64,000 nt of DNA from Cryptomeria japonica (Eukaryota; Streptophyta; Pinopsida; Cupressales; Cupressaceae), in NCBI RefSeq assembly GCF_030272615.1, contig NC_081413.1, positions 553,251,136 to 553,315,135 of the forward strand, given 5' to 3'. The translations under genes and the position numbers were made by a program. Under the pieces are notes generated by a model. That model was not told where the DNA came from. It ran no database searches and saw nothing but the letters and a program-made list of their open reading frames with translations. Positions 34,896 to 47,290 of this stretch are shown piece by piece. Numbering within the stretch: the first letter of the stretch is position 1; the number at the start of each line of letters is the position of its first letter.

Positions 34896-36601
34896 TTAGG
34901 GGGATTGGAAAAATGAGAATCCAGAGTCTTTACTAACCCTGACTCAACCAAATTCTCCCCCATCAATTTGATCTTATCCAAATCCTTTTTTCTGCCAACC
35001 TTTGAACTCTTCTCCGATGATCCTTTCTTAATGTCCTTCTGGTGTAGACCCAAATGTAAGCCCATCTTGTTACTTTTGGCCCCAACAAATTCCAATTTTT
35101 GAGCTAAAGGAGAAACATCCCCCCCGACCAGCTCCACTACAACACTAGGAATGGTCCCCAACTGAGCCACAACTGGCTGATCCATCTCCATTTGCTGGCT
35201 CCCAGCAATTTGCAGAGCCTGGGTCGAGTCCCAATTCACACTATCATTGACCAACCCTGGTGTACCCTGATCCAAAGGAGTTAGCCCAGGGTTCACCTCC
35301 TACTGGGTGAGGTCGTCCAGGGCTTCAAACCTATTAAAGGTATCCTCCTCCCGTCTCTCCTATAGGGGCCTCTTTTGTCCCCGATTCTTGTTCTTTGTCT
35401 TCACTGGGACAAAACCATCAGTACCCACAACTTCCCCAGTCATGGCGACTTTTCCTTTATCAACCCCATCTGTGTTACGGGTTGACTGTTGAGGTTGGCG
35501 CACCATTGGTTTATACCTAGGACACTTGTGCTTCAAATGACCATACTCATGACACATACGACACCGAAAAGGTAAAGTCTCATAATCTAGCTGCTGAACC
35601 CAGGAATAAGAACCCGCACACATATCTATAACATCTGGCAGAAGCTTACTAAGATCAATTTCAACACAGATACGAGCGAAAGTCATTACCCTTCTCCCCA
35701 GGGTTTGTGATGAGGCTCCAACTGGCCTCCCAAGCATTGAAGCAAGCATCCGTAGCACATCCTCCCAATAACATTCCACCAAAAGATGCGGTAAACAGAC
35801 CCGCACTGGGATCCTATTCGGGAGTTCCTCCGAAGGGTTGAACCCTACATGTTAAGGTTTGATGAACAACCCCACCTGGTTGTAAAAATATGACCCTTCT
35901 TAAAAAACCCTACTCTGATCCTCCATGCAATTGAAGGTAACTATGAAGTAGTTGTTTGCTAGTAACATAATCTCCATTTCTCCTTCAGGTGCCCAAGATC
36001 TTTGAGCCCAATTCTCCAAAAACTCCAGAGAAACCCTCATCCCCAAAAACTTGCAGTATAATGAATATTTTGAAAAGTAATTGACATCTTTCGCTATCAT
36101 CTCTAGAGGAATACTCAACCTTGGTCTCTCGCTACACTTCTCCGGACAACCATTAATCTTTGAGATTTGAGAGCCCCCAGCACTTCCAGCCTCAGATTCT
36201 GAGGCAAAAATGTTACTATCAAAGGTCTTTACGTTTTGGGGTGGATATTTCAAACCCACCGCAGCCCAGAAATCCATATCGTGAGATGCCTTTGAGGCCT
36301 CTCCACCAGATCTAAACACCGCACCGCTCAGAGAGCCCACCTCCCGAAAGGAATTGGCCAAGGATGCCACACCCCCTTGCAAGAACACCCCTCTCCCCAC
36401 CGTGCAGATCGAAGTCCCACTGCCCTTCCTTGCGAACAGGTTGCGACTCCGTAGGAACCCCACACCCCTGCCTCCCGCAACACCTCCCACCACCCATAGA
36501 CACCGCACCACCTTCCACCCCCGCAACCCCGTAGCTAACCCCTCCCGCAGCAACACCCCCACCCACAGACGCCACCCTCTTGTCGCCGCACCAACATGCA
36601 A
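34892..36601 (-). pseudogene. LINE ORF1 (DUF4283 plus CCHC zinc knuckle)
   Basis: An RNA-binding protein of plant L1 elements. In one minus frame it starts near 36601, has a glycine/valine/arginine-rich N-terminus, then a DUF4283-type segment (SLYCKFLGMRVSLEFLENWA, later PEGEMEIMLL; about 36100-35900). A second part has the knuckle CRMCHEYGHLKHKC near 35570-35530. Stops near 35900, 35850 and 35360 interrupt it. The last codons end in TGA at 34894-34892, which overlaps the ORF2 ATG in the word ATGA. Confidence 0.8.
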
Positions 36602-36687
36602 GCTCCACCTACGAGCTAGGATTGCGATGCCCTAGCCTGCATTCGGCTCCCTCCACGCACAGCGACATTCCAAAACTTTTTGACTGT

Positions 36688-36697
36688 TCTTCTTATT
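36688..36697 (+). repeat. Candidate LINE target duplication, right copy
   Basis: TCTTCTTATT, the same as 23791-23800. Confidence 0.55.
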
Positions 36698-38590
36698 AGC
36701 CAATAGGTACACAAATAAATAATTTTGTTTAAACTATTTAACTATGCATAAATATTGAAACTATACAAATGCATATAATTTTTTAAAAAAATTTAAAAGT
36801 TGATTGGTTAGTTCAAAATAGAAAATGCATCTAATGGATGCATAAGTATCATGCCTATCGACAGGAACTAATAATGTTGTTTCTAGATTAAATTGTGTAA
36901 AGTTTTTTGGATTAAATATATTTGATCCAAGAAGCTTTACACAATTTAATCAAAAAACAACATTATTATATAAACACATCTTGTAAATAGAGCTCTGAGA
37001 TATATTCCAGAGATTGTATATGGAAGTGCTCCACCACAACTACTAACTTATGTTATGGTTGGGTTTGATAGCTATTTAGTTGACGATCATAATCCAGATA
37101 TATTTTTTGTTATAACTAGAGGAGCACCACAATCCAAATACCATTAAGATTGGCTTGGGAATTTACAATACATAAATCATAAAGTTCAACTCTTTCAGGT
37201 GTTGCTATTGATATAAGACTAAAGAAAACATAATATTGACATTTATGGTCAGATCTTGTGTAAAGTCTCTAGAAAGCCTAGGAATAATGCCATCATTCAC
37301 TTAAATTTTTAGAATATTATTGATGTAACATATTTTCTTCAAATTTGCTTCAATGACTATCAAGTGTTTTAATCTATTATATATTATATACAATAGCCCA
37401 TGTTTAGAACATCGTACAAAAAAAATTCATCTATTGCATTGCATATAAATCATATCAAACCCAATTGTGTAGATTGTAGCATACTAAGCAAAGTAAATGA
37501 AAATTTATAAAAGAATACTAAAAAAATAAAGCCAGACAAGTTGAGCATTACATAGCAATTTTTTTCTTATTTTGAAGACAATATTGTAGATAGATTTAAT
37601 AGCAACTGTGCACATAAATATATCTTAAAAACAAATAAAAATAATATGAAATTAATTATGTTTGATATTTGTATGTTTTTGTGCCAATGTGATAATTGAC
37701 AACCTTTTATATAACACTATATGCTCTCATTATGCCTTTGGAGGGATTCTAATGGTTGAAAAGTGTTAGATAATAAGGGAACCATGTTTATTTAGTTTTT
37801 AACTTCAATTATTTTATACCTAGTTAATTTTTTTGTCTTTCAGTTGTATGTTTTTTATTTAGATTAATTAACTTAGATACATTTTAATATGATTATATTT
37901 TTATTTGATAGTTATGTAAAATTATTTTGTGTCCGAGCGTAATTGTTTTAGCATGTTAGAAAATCTAATAATGTTCTTGATTATTTTGTGATCTATCAAT
38001 TTGAAATTTTTATGTTAAATTGGAAAATCTAAACATTCCTAGAAATGAAAAATAAAGAACAAGAAGTTTGAAAGTACACCAATATATAAAGTTAAAATAA
38101 TCATTGAATCATCCTAACAGGAGGTAATATTGATATATAACTCATAGATCCTCACTTCAACAATGGATCAAATAAATTTGATAAAGAAAAAAATATTAAT
38201 AAGGAAATAGAAGGGAAACCTAAGTTGAGTAAACCTTTTCCAGTTAAGGTTAAGACTTCCCTTTTGGATGCAGGTGAAATGCCCCTAAAATAGGTGAAGA
38301 GGTATGGATGCAATACCTTTAAGTCAATCCAAAAGAGGAGAATATAATCACAAGTTTCGAGGAGGAACTAAATGAAGACATATAATGCTAAATAAAAAGA
38401 TTTTCTAAAGGAATCCAAAGAAAATAAACCAAAATGAATTCTTTGATTTTTTAAAAGAACTATTTTCAATAAATGATGAAAAAACTAATTGTTGTTGTGA
38501 TTATAAATATTTGCATTTTCTATTTAGGTCAAGTTAAAATTATTGTTATTGAAGTATTTTATTTTCTTGTATATAATTTAAAAAATGGCT
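36698..38590. other. AT-rich intergenic region
   Basis: No gene, element or RNA is supported here apart from the foldback at 36869-36968. Confidence 0.5.
36869..36968. repeat. 100-bp foldback
   Basis: The left arm TAATAATGTTGTTTCTAGAT continues through TAAATTGTGTAAAG. It pairs with CTTTACACAATTTA and AACAACATTATTA on the right, around an inner GGAT-ATCC stem. This is compatible with a small hairpin element or MITE relic. Confidence 0.75.
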
Positions 38591-38595
38591 AGGAC

Positions 38596-39117
38596 AAGAA
38601 ATTCTTTATCTTGTGGCTTGTTAATGGGCAAGCTTTGGTTGATCCGATTAATAGAAATCTTGTGATTTTGGAATGGAGAAAACCAAAGGAGGGATGACAT
38701 GAGGTAAATTTTGATGGTGTGTCCAAAGGTAATCTTGAACTATTTGGTGTAGGCTTTGTGGTGCATGATTGGAATGGTAATATAATTGTGATAAGGGCAA
38801 GAAAATTACCAGATGGAACAGATAATGAGGCCGAAGCTCAAGCGGCTCTTCATGCCATAAAATGGGAAAAATGTTGGGCCTTACGAAAAAATATTTAGAG
38901 GGGGATTCTCTGATTATAGTTAATGCAATTAAAAATGGGGAAGCCCAAGTGTGACATTTAAATAAATAATTTCATTCAATTAAATAGATTCTGTAAACCA
39001 TCGTGGATTGTGGGGTTTCACACGTTCCACATTCCGAAAATTATGCAACGAACACTGTGTCAAAATGGGCAACCACATTAAATAGATAATGTGAGGATGG
39101 TATGCTGGGTGAAGTGA
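38596..39117 (+). pseudogene. RNase H (RVT_3-like) fragment
   Basis: Plus-strand codons near 38700-38900 read VNFDGVSKGNLELFGVGFVV, then GTDNEAEAQAALHAIKW, typical of the RNase H domain of plant LINEs or related host relics. A frameshift or stop follows near 38898. Near 39020-39090 another frame reads SHVPHSENYATNTVSKW, matching the last RNase H helix. It is cut at 39118 by the gag-protease LTR element. Its origin, LINE or host gene relic, is undecided. Confidence 0.6.
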
Positions 39118-39122
39118 CAATG
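39118..39122 (+). repeat. Target site duplication CAATG, left copy
   Basis: CAATG before the left LTR; the same five bases follow the right LTR at 42844-42848. Confidence 0.85.
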
Positions 39123-39929
39123 TGATGCAACCATGACCGGTGGACCCTTAAACAAAATTGATCGACTCATGTAGCAAGAGTAACACAATAGAAGCAACAA
39201 TCAAAACATTGAAAGATTACAAAAGTAAATCGTATTATCATCTTAGAATCTTTGGTAACCAACCGTTTATCATCATACATTCATCAAGAACATCTGGTAA
39301 TCAACCAGTTACATGCAGGCTAACATACCAGATTACAGTTCATCTAAAACTCTCAGAGTCATCCGGATCTCAAATCACGAATCTAAAATCTCATATCCAT
39401 TGATTTACCTACAAATGATTACATAAAACCATATATATACCCTTCGGAACATATCTAGGTCGACCACAAAAGATTACATTTACCAAAGTAAGAAAATGAA
39501 ACGTGTAAATAGGTTGGGCCTAAGAATGAAAGGAAATATCTCCAAAAAAGAACCTCCAAGAAGTATGGATCAACAGGAAGGTCGACAAACACTCCAAAGA
39601 ACATCTAGAAAGACCCAAAATAGATCCACATGCCAAGAAACCGGTTTGAAAAAGAAGGAAAACCAACTGGTAAGCCCAAAACTGTCCTGGAACCCAGAAA
39701 CAATCAAATCGGAAGCAATATTTTGCCAGAAAAGAATCCAAATGGACTGAGAACCTGAAATTAAGCATATGAACAAGCCTGGAAACCAAAAATCTGATCT
39801 GCAATGAAAAGAAAGCAACTACCAAAACATACCGATAAGAACACAGAAAACTGCATACTGAACTAAACAAAAAGAAAATATTTTTGGTTGATGCAAGATT
39901 GCTCAAAGACTGGGGATGCTCCTGCATCA
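39123..39929 (-). repeat. 3' LTR of the gag-protease element
   Basis: Begins TGATGCAACC, ends CCTGCATCA. It pairs with 42026-42843. Confidence 0.88.
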
Positions 39930-39977
39930 GACACCCCAGGTAGAAGGAGATGTTCCATGAGAGACAACTCATGAACA

Positions 39978-42010
39978 TCAAAAATGATTTGGGATATAGA
40001 TCCCATGCCCATTCCTGATCCAAACATCCTCCTTATCTGCAAACCTCTTCCTCGGGTCCTCCAGAACCTCAACTGGATTCTCTAACTCATGACTCTCTTT
40101 ATTCCTCTTCTTTAGCTTCAAATTTGCACACTGTCTCTGCTTACTGCTCTCTTTCTTCTGTAACTCTGATTTGTTTCTGCCACAAGACTTCATCCAGTTC
40201 ACTATCACCACCTTACTGTCATCCGAGTCCATCCTGTTGTCAGACTTTTCAACTAGGTCCTCCTGCAAACTCATGCCATCTTCTCGTATAACGTCTGCAA
40301 CCGATTTCTCAGCACTGCAACTTTTCTCAAGATTCAGATCCTTCACTTCCTTCTCTTTCCCCTTCAAATAAATCAACGTGAACTTCTGCCCATCCTTCTC
40401 AATAGCGATTAGGTTTCTTCTACAGTCATAAATAGCTCTTCTATCAAACTGCCAAGGTCTTCCCAACGAGACATGATAAGAACTCATATATAAAACATCA
40501 CATAAGACTTCATCCCTAAAAGGCCCAATATTAAAACTCACCAAGCACTGCTCTTTTACCTCCAACTTCTAATCATCTTGTAACCGACTCACCTTGTAAG
40601 GACAAGGATGCTCAAGCCTCTTCAATCCAAGCTTGACTACCATCTCCTTAGATACCAAATCATCAGTACTTCCACTATCCACAATAACCTTGCACAACAC
40701 TTACCACCTGATTTGCACATAGTCCGAAAAAGACTCTTTCTCTTAGTAGGTCCGATATCCTCACGACTCTGCTCCATCATGACTCTTCTGAACATAAGGG
40801 ATTCTCCTTGCTCCGATGCACACTTAGTTTCGGTAACTCCTCCTTCCGGTTCGTCATTTGCCATACAACTTCTTGCCATTCCTTGCTTACATTCATATAA
40901 TCTATGTCCAATTTCTCCACACTTAAAACATTTGTCGAGAAAGTCTCAGCTGCTACTACCACTATCTTTTCTCCATGTCTTCTAATCCGGTTCTTTACTC
41001 TACTTAGGTTTTGACTCATCTTCAACAACTGACTTCTCTATGTCGCCACTCGTCAGTCCTTTGTATTTCTCCTTCCCTCTAGGGTTATTTTGTTGTCTTC
41101 TTCTCACCTTCTCTCAGCCTTCAAAGCATACCGATAAGCTTATTCAACCATGGAAATCCTCAATATACTCATCTCATCCTAAATGTTAAATGCAAGTCCA
41201 TTTATGTACCTCGCCACCTTTTCTCTATCCATCTCTCTATGTCCAGATTTGATCACCACCTTGTAGAATTCCTCAGTATACTCTTTCACACTCAGGTTTC
41301 TCTGCTTTAGGTTCTACAACTTCTTGAATAATTCCAACTCATAGTCTCCCGATATGAATTTAGCCTTCAATATTGCAACCATTTGCCTCCACTGGGTGAT
41401 CTTCAACTCACCATTATCCACTTTGTCTCTCTGCAATTCTTTCCACCACGAGGCAACATGCCCCTTCAACTTAGTCTGTGCTAGTCGGACTCTTTGTGGG
41501 TCCTTGATATCCTCAAACTCAAAGTAGTCCTCCAACTCTTTGATCCAATCAATTAGATCCTCTGGGTTCAACATTCCAGAAAAGTTTGAAACCTCCACTT
41601 TATGAACTTTACTTGCTTGTGCCACTGCTCTCAGAAATCTTTCCTCTCTTTCATCTTCTTCTCTTTCAGCTTCATCTGCCTCAAGCTCCTCTCTGATTTC
41701 TTCATAATCATCCTCAGACTCTGGATTCCTCCACAAACCAATCAATGCATTCTGGATCTCATTCCTCATCTCATTCTTGAAATCCTCCATCATCTGCTCC
41801 ACCCTATGGGGGTTCATCCTTCTAAGTGACATCTCCTCCTCTGTTCTAGTGAACTGCCTCAACTCGGCGATCTGACTACTAGTTTCGGTTGCCTCTCCTC
41901 GATGATCTACCAAACCAACCCGCAACCTACCTCCAATCGACGATCTATCCACCCAAAGGAATGCCTTAAGGTTCACAACCGATTCTTCCTCCATCGACAG
42001 GTTCAAAACC
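39978..42010 (-). pseudogene. gag-protease of the non-autonomous element
   Basis: The gag frame is open from near 42054 to 41314, with the likely start inside it at a Met such as that of MSLRRMNPH. It includes an acidic stretch and the gag fold (VEVSNFSGMLNPEDLIDWI, later LKGHVASWWKEL). Stops or frame changes separate it from the knuckle CFKCGEIGHRLYEC (about 40945-40904). Protease has VIVDSGS (40671-40685, minus) and HVSLGRPWQFDRRAI near 40480-40440. After protease comes a lysine-rich tail of about 130 residues, then the LTR. Catalytic DSG is intact. RT is absent rather than decayed. Confidence 0.82.
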
Positions 42011-42023
42011 CGCTCTGATACCA
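42011..42023 (-). other. Primer-binding site, initiator tRNA-Met
   Basis: On the minus strand TGGTATCAGAGCG lies two bases from the 5' LTR. Confidence 0.9.
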
Positions 42024-42025
42024 CT

Positions 42026-42843
42026 TGGTGCAACCATGACCAGCGGACCCTCAAAGAGAACTGACTGACTCATGCAACAAGAGTAACACAAGGGAAGGAA
42101 CAATTAAAACATTGAAAGATTACAAAATCAGATCATATTATCATCTTAGAATCTCTGGTAACCAAGCGATTATCATCATACATTCATCAAGAATATCCGG
42201 TAATCAACCAGTTACATGCAGGCTAACATGCCAGATTACAATCGATTTGAAACTCTCAGAGTCATCTGGATCTCAAATCATGAATCTAAAATCTCATAAC
42301 CATTGACTTGCCTATGAATGATGACATAAAACCATATATATACCCTTCAGAACATATCCGGGTTGGCCACAAAAGATTACATTTACCAAAGTAGGAAAAT
42401 GAAACGTGTAAATAGGTCGACCCTAAGAATGAAAGAAAATCTCTTTGAAAAAGAACCTTCGAGAAGTACGAATCAACAGGAAGGTCAATCACACACCAAA
42501 GAACATCTAGCAAGACCCAAAATAGATCCATACGCCAAGAAACCGCTTTGGAAAAGAAGGAAAACTAATTGGTAAGCCCGAAACTGTCTCATAACCCAAA
42601 AATAGGCAAATTGAAAGCAATATCTTGCCAGAAAAAAATCCAAATGGACCGAGAATCTAGAATTAAGCATATGAACAAGCTTGGAAACCCAAAATTTGAT
42701 CTGCAATAAAAAGCAAGCAACTACCAAAACATATCGACATAAACAAAAAAAACTACATACTGGAACTGAACAAGAACTAAACAAAAAGGAAATATTTTTG
42801 GTTGATGCAAGATTGCTCAAAGACAGGGGATGCTCTTGCATCA
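42026..42843 (-). repeat. 5' LTR of the gag-protease element
   Basis: Begins TGGTGCAACC and ends TTGCATCA in plus orientation. Confidence 0.88.
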
Positions 42844-42848
42844 CAATG
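42844..42848 (+). repeat. Target site duplication CAATG, right copy
   Basis: Second copy of CAATG. Confidence 0.85.
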
Positions 42849-43702
42849 CATGTGCAAAGCATATTTTTAAGGGAGGAGGTGATTGCATGGAGAGCATTCT
42901 AGTGGGCACGTGGCATCTCTCTATTTCAATTTGGAGGCAATCTTCCCGCTCACTACACCTTGCTAGCAGCTAGCTTTTTTGGGAAGGGTTTTTATTAAAA
43001 GAATTAAGGCCCTTTTCAAGTTTTAGGATGATGCCTTTGTGGAAATTTTGGAGACTTTATTGTGCGATGTTTTCATGTTTTTTGAACATAGATATTGGAT
43101 GAATGTTGGCATTGTTTCAATGGTAGTTGCATGGGGACTAGAATTAGGTTGCGAGGAGGAAGAAATCAAATGGGTAACTATGAATGCATGCGTCCATGAA
43201 GACTGAACTTATAGATTGAGCTCAAGTTTGGAATGGGCCATCTTGAGTGTCGGGTTTGACATTTGTAAGGGATTATGGGTGGTAAGGAAGAAGAGTTGTG
43301 GGATCTTGTGCCCTTCATGTGTTGGGCCATTGGTGCGAATCCTGATGAAAGTCGAGTGCAAGTGGTCGTAGGGTGGGACACTTTAAAATTTTATTTGCAA
43401 GAGATGGAAGAGGAGATGAGGGTAAAGGCACTGGGAGTAGAGGGAAAGTTGGGAAAAGTGAGAAAGGAGAAGGTGGATTTTTAGGCAAAGGTTGGGCATG
43501 GTTGAAAGGTCGGGCTCTCTGTGAGATTAGATTGCTCAGGGTGTGTTGAATAGATTTCTTTTAATTTCGCAAATGTGTGGCAAAATTTTATTTTTTGAAA
43601 TGCATAGTTATGTAAGTAATCATGATATATTTTTTAAATATGTTATGTATGTATCCTTGGAGAGTTAGGGTGGTTCTGGATAGGGTATGCCCCTAATACA
43701 CG

Positions 43703-43706
<4 letters not shown>
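42849..43706. other. Unassigned intergenic DNA
   Basis: Slightly G-rich purine tracts at 43270-43480 create short open frames on both strands. None carries a recognisable motif. Confidence 0.4.

Positions 43707-43797
<91 letters not shown>
43707..43797. repeat. (TA)n microsatellite, about 45 units
   Basis: An uninterrupted TA run. Confidence 0.97.
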
Positions 43798-43799
<2 letters not shown>

Positions 43800-44013
43800 T
43801 AAAAGAGGCTAGGATTTTGACATATATTTAGGTATCTTTAGAGATAAGTGTATATTGTTATAGCTGGGGAACTCTATTATAGGGGTGGTTTTGGTGAAAA
43901 TTTGGCCTGATCTAAATTGGTAGGCGGTTTATAAGTATACAATGTAATATATTTTATGAATACATCAATATAATTCTAAATATTACTGACCAAAAAAAAG
44001 AATATAAATTCTT

Positions 44014-44159
<146 letters not shown>

Positions 44160-44193
44160 TTAATAATCCATATAAAATTATAGCACAAATAAT

Positions 44194-46440
44194 AAATATA
44201 ACACTAACACTAATTATGTTCCCACCTCTAACTCAAACGTAAATACTAACCCTAACCTTAAGCCCAACTCTAACTAAAACTCTAATCTTAACATATAATA
44301 ATACGATGACCATAACTCTAACTCTAGTCATAACCATTACCCTGATTTCATCTCTAAACATAACCCTAACACTAATTCCATCTCTAACCCTAACCCCAAC
44401 CTTAAAACTAAAAATAATTTTGATTCTAACTCTAATTGTAACCCTAATACTAACACTGTTTCTATACCTAACCCTAACTCTAACTCTAAACCTAACCCTA
44501 ACCCTAACCAAACCTAATGCTAATTTTAATTCTAGTTCTAAATCTAATCACAACCTTGAAAAAACTAACAATATTTATAACCCTGATCCATACTCTAAAT
44601 CTATCTCCAAACCTAACCTTAATTGTAACTCTAAATCTATCTCTAAACCTAACCCTAATTCATTTAATTACATCTTTAATTATAGCACAACATTTAAACC
44701 TAATTTATCTCTAACCATAAAAAAACTTTAACCCTAATTCTCTCTAGCCATGACCTTAAGCCTAATCTTAACTTTAATCCTAACCTTATCTCCAACCCTA
44801 ACCTTGATTCTAATAACCCTAAATCTAGTTTTGTCTCTAATATAATTCCAATCTTAGTCCTAAACCCAATGCTAACCCTAGTTGTAATCCAAACCTTAAC
44901 CCTAACCACAACTTAATTTTATATATCTAACTCTAACTGTAGTCGTAACCCATATGCTAATACTAAGGTTAACCCTAACATTCACCATAATTATATTGGT
45001 AACCCTAATTCTATCTCTAATCCTAGCTTTAATTCAAACCCTAATTCTAACCTCATCCTCAACCCAAACTTTAATTCTAACCCTAACCATAAATCTAAAT
45101 CTAAATCTCTTTATTTCTATCTCTAACCCTAACCTTAACACTCACACTGAGCCTAACCTTAACCTTAACCATAAAACTAACCTATATTCTCTCTCTAACC
45201 ATAAACCTAACTTTATTCCTAGAACCTTAAGTTTAATTCAAACTCTAACTCTAACCCTAACCCTAACCCATACCTATATTCTATCTCTAACCCCCAACCC
45301 TAACCCTAAACTATTTTCTACATTTAAGTATATCTTTAACCCTAATCTTATCCCCAACCCAAACTCTAGTTCTAACCCTAACTCTATAACTAATTATAAC
45401 CCTAACCCTAACCCCAGCAACAAAATCATAACCCAAACCCTACTTCTAACCCTAACCCTAAATTTATCTCTAATGCTAACCCTAATCCATGTACTCCATT
45501 TTTTTCTTTAACCCTAAGTCTAATGTTGACCCTAACCCTAACCTCATCCCCAACCTTACTTTAATTCAACCCCAAACCTAAACCCTAACCCTAACCTTAA
45601 TCTTATCCATAACCACAACTCTAATTCTAACCCTAACCCTAGGCCTATTTATATCCCCAAATTAACCTTAATTTTATCTCTTACCCCGATCTTAATCCTA
45701 ACACTAATCTCAACCCTAAACTTAACCCTAATCTTATCTCCAACGCTAACCCTAACCTAATTTAATCTTTAACCCTAACCCAACCTTAATTTAATATCAA
45801 CCCTAACCCTAAACCTAATCGTAACCATAACCTAAACCCCAACACTAACCTTAATCTTAACCACAACCCTCTTGTAACCCTCATTTTATTCCTAACCCTA
45901 AACCTAACCCTAATACTTATACTATCCCCAAACCTAACTCTATTTCTAACCCTAATCCCAATCTTAATCCTAACCCTAATCATAATCCCAACCTTATCCC
46001 CAACCCCAACCCTAACCCTAATCCTAATCCTAACACATTCCATTGTTAACTCTAAGCCTAACCCTAATCTCAACTCTAACTGTAGCCTTATACCCAAGCC
46101 AAACTCTAATTCAAACCCTAACCTTAGCCCTCACCCATTTTCTATCTCCAACCTTAACCTTATCTTAATCTTATCCCTAACTCAAACTCTAAGTCAAACC
46201 TAACCCCAACCCTAACCCTAGCACTATTTTTATCTAACCCTAACCTTAAAACTAAACCTAACACTATCCCCAATTCTAACTCTATTTCTAACCCTAACCC
46301 TAACCCTAACCCTAATCGTAATCCCAGCCTAACCCCAACCTTAACCGAAACCCAAAAAGTAACTCTAACCCTACCTTAACCATATATCTATTGTTAACCC
46401 TAACCCTCATTGTATCCCTAATCCTAAACCTAATTCATTT
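44194..46440. repeat. Degenerate telomere-like (CCCTAA)n array
   Basis: About 2.2 kb of hexamer-phased variants of AACCCT (ACTCTA, ATTCTA, ACCTTA), with short pure runs such as CCCTAACCCTAACCC near 45250 and 46300. The C-rich strand is the plus strand throughout. Open frames in it, such as 44306-44731, encode only threonine/leucine/asparagine or arginine/valine periodic peptides and are artefacts. Confidence 0.93.
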
Positions 46441-46470
46441 AATGTCTTACATGTTGCACTGCAAATGCTA

Positions 46471-46618
46471 CTAGCATATATTTATTTAATATTATATACA
46501 ATATATGTCGAAAGATATCCTTCCCGAGGTGCCTATTTTTTAATCAATATCTCACATTAAAGTGTACTAGGTGCCTCATGAAGGATATCTCTTAGTATAT
46601 TAAATAGACATATGCTAG
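46471..46618. repeat. 148-bp foldback
   Basis: The left arm CTAGCATAT, then TTTAATAT and AGATATCCTTC-GAGG, pairs with the right arm CCTCATGAAGGATATCT, then ATTAAATAGACATATGCTAG. Arms are imperfect. It may be a MITE relic upstream of the nucleolin gene. Confidence 0.65.
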
Positions 46619-47180
46619 TTTATTACTCCTTCCATCAAATCATTGAGTCAATATCTTAAGAGCTTGTCACAAGGTGAAGATCCTTGCTCAACAAACTCAC
46701 CAAACATGTTCGTCAATGTTGCCATTTTTATTATAGGTCTAGACATTATTCACATCTCTATTTGGAAGTATATGTTACACATTGACATATCATATTTGTG
46801 TACCAAAGTTTAGATTTGCAAGTATAAATTAGATCAATAGATACACAAATCACTTCTATAACAACATAAATGATCTATAATAATAGACAACAAATTTTTT
46901 AAATACAAAAACATTTATCTAATCAACTCTAATTTTCCTTGCATCAACAAATTATCTATTTCATCAAAATAACATTTTTAAAAAAAATTTCTAATTTTTT
47001 CTACTATATGATTAAATATCAAAATTGATTAGTTTATATAATTTATATTAGCTTGATATATTCAACTTAATTCTATACTAAAAATATCTTACAAGAGATT
47101 AGGAATAACACCGACAAGGAAATGCATTAGGGTAGCCGTTGCACGCGTGTAGCCCCTCTCGAATAAACGCTAAGATGATA
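46619..47180. other. AT-rich region upstream of the nucleolin promoter
   Basis: No gene is seen. Distal promoter function is possible but not shown. Confidence 0.4.
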
Positions 47181-47187
47181 AAATATC

Positions 47188-47290
47188 AAACCCTAAACCG
47201 GACTCCAAAATCTCAGAAGCTGTATTTGATAGTGTGATGAATTATAGGTTACACTCGATATAAAACTTTCTATTTGGTTGATACAACGAT
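47188..47290 (+). promoter_or_regulatory. Nucleolin core promoter: telo-box and TATA
   Basis: The telo-box AAACCCTAAA is at 47188-47197. A TATA-like CGATATAAAAC is at 47256-47266, which puts transcription start near 47290-47300. Telo-box variants in the other orientation follow in the 5' UTR (CAGGGTTTTAC near 47310, CAGGGTTTAAG near 47371). Telo-boxes are typical of plant ribosome-biogenesis genes. Confidence 0.6.

Larger units (their letters stand above)
23801..36687 (-). mobile_element. L1-type LINE, minus strand, interrupted by a Copia element
   Basis: Two-ORF non-LTR retrotransposon of about 6.2 kb once the Copia insertion is removed. ORF1 has a DUF4283-like domain and a CCHC knuckle. 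ORF2 has AP endonuclease, RT, zf-RVT and RNase H. The 5' end is on the right. Near the 3' end the minus strand has an AATAAAG signal (about 23820). Frame changes in ORF2 and stops in ORF1 show it is inactive. Confidence 0.88.
39123..42843 (-). mobile_element. Non-autonomous LTR element with gag and protease only
   Basis: LTRs of about 807 and 818 bp start TGATGCAACC (right copy TGGTGCAACC) and end TGCATCA. An initiator-Met primer site lies beside the right LTR, so transcription is leftward. The 2.1-kb interior holds gag, a CCHC knuckle and protease, but no RT, RNase H or integrase. That matches the published class of TR-GAG elements. By eye the LTRs differ by more than 10%, so the insertion is old. 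Confidence 0.88.

Noticed and set aside
43275..43484. Small protein gene in the purine-rich segment
   Set aside because: Overlapping frames on both strands and no motif; composition explains the openness.
44233..46097. Long open frames encoding Arg/Val- or Thr/Leu-rich peptides
   Set aside because: They are produced by the 6-bp period of the telomere-like array and have no independent coding signal.
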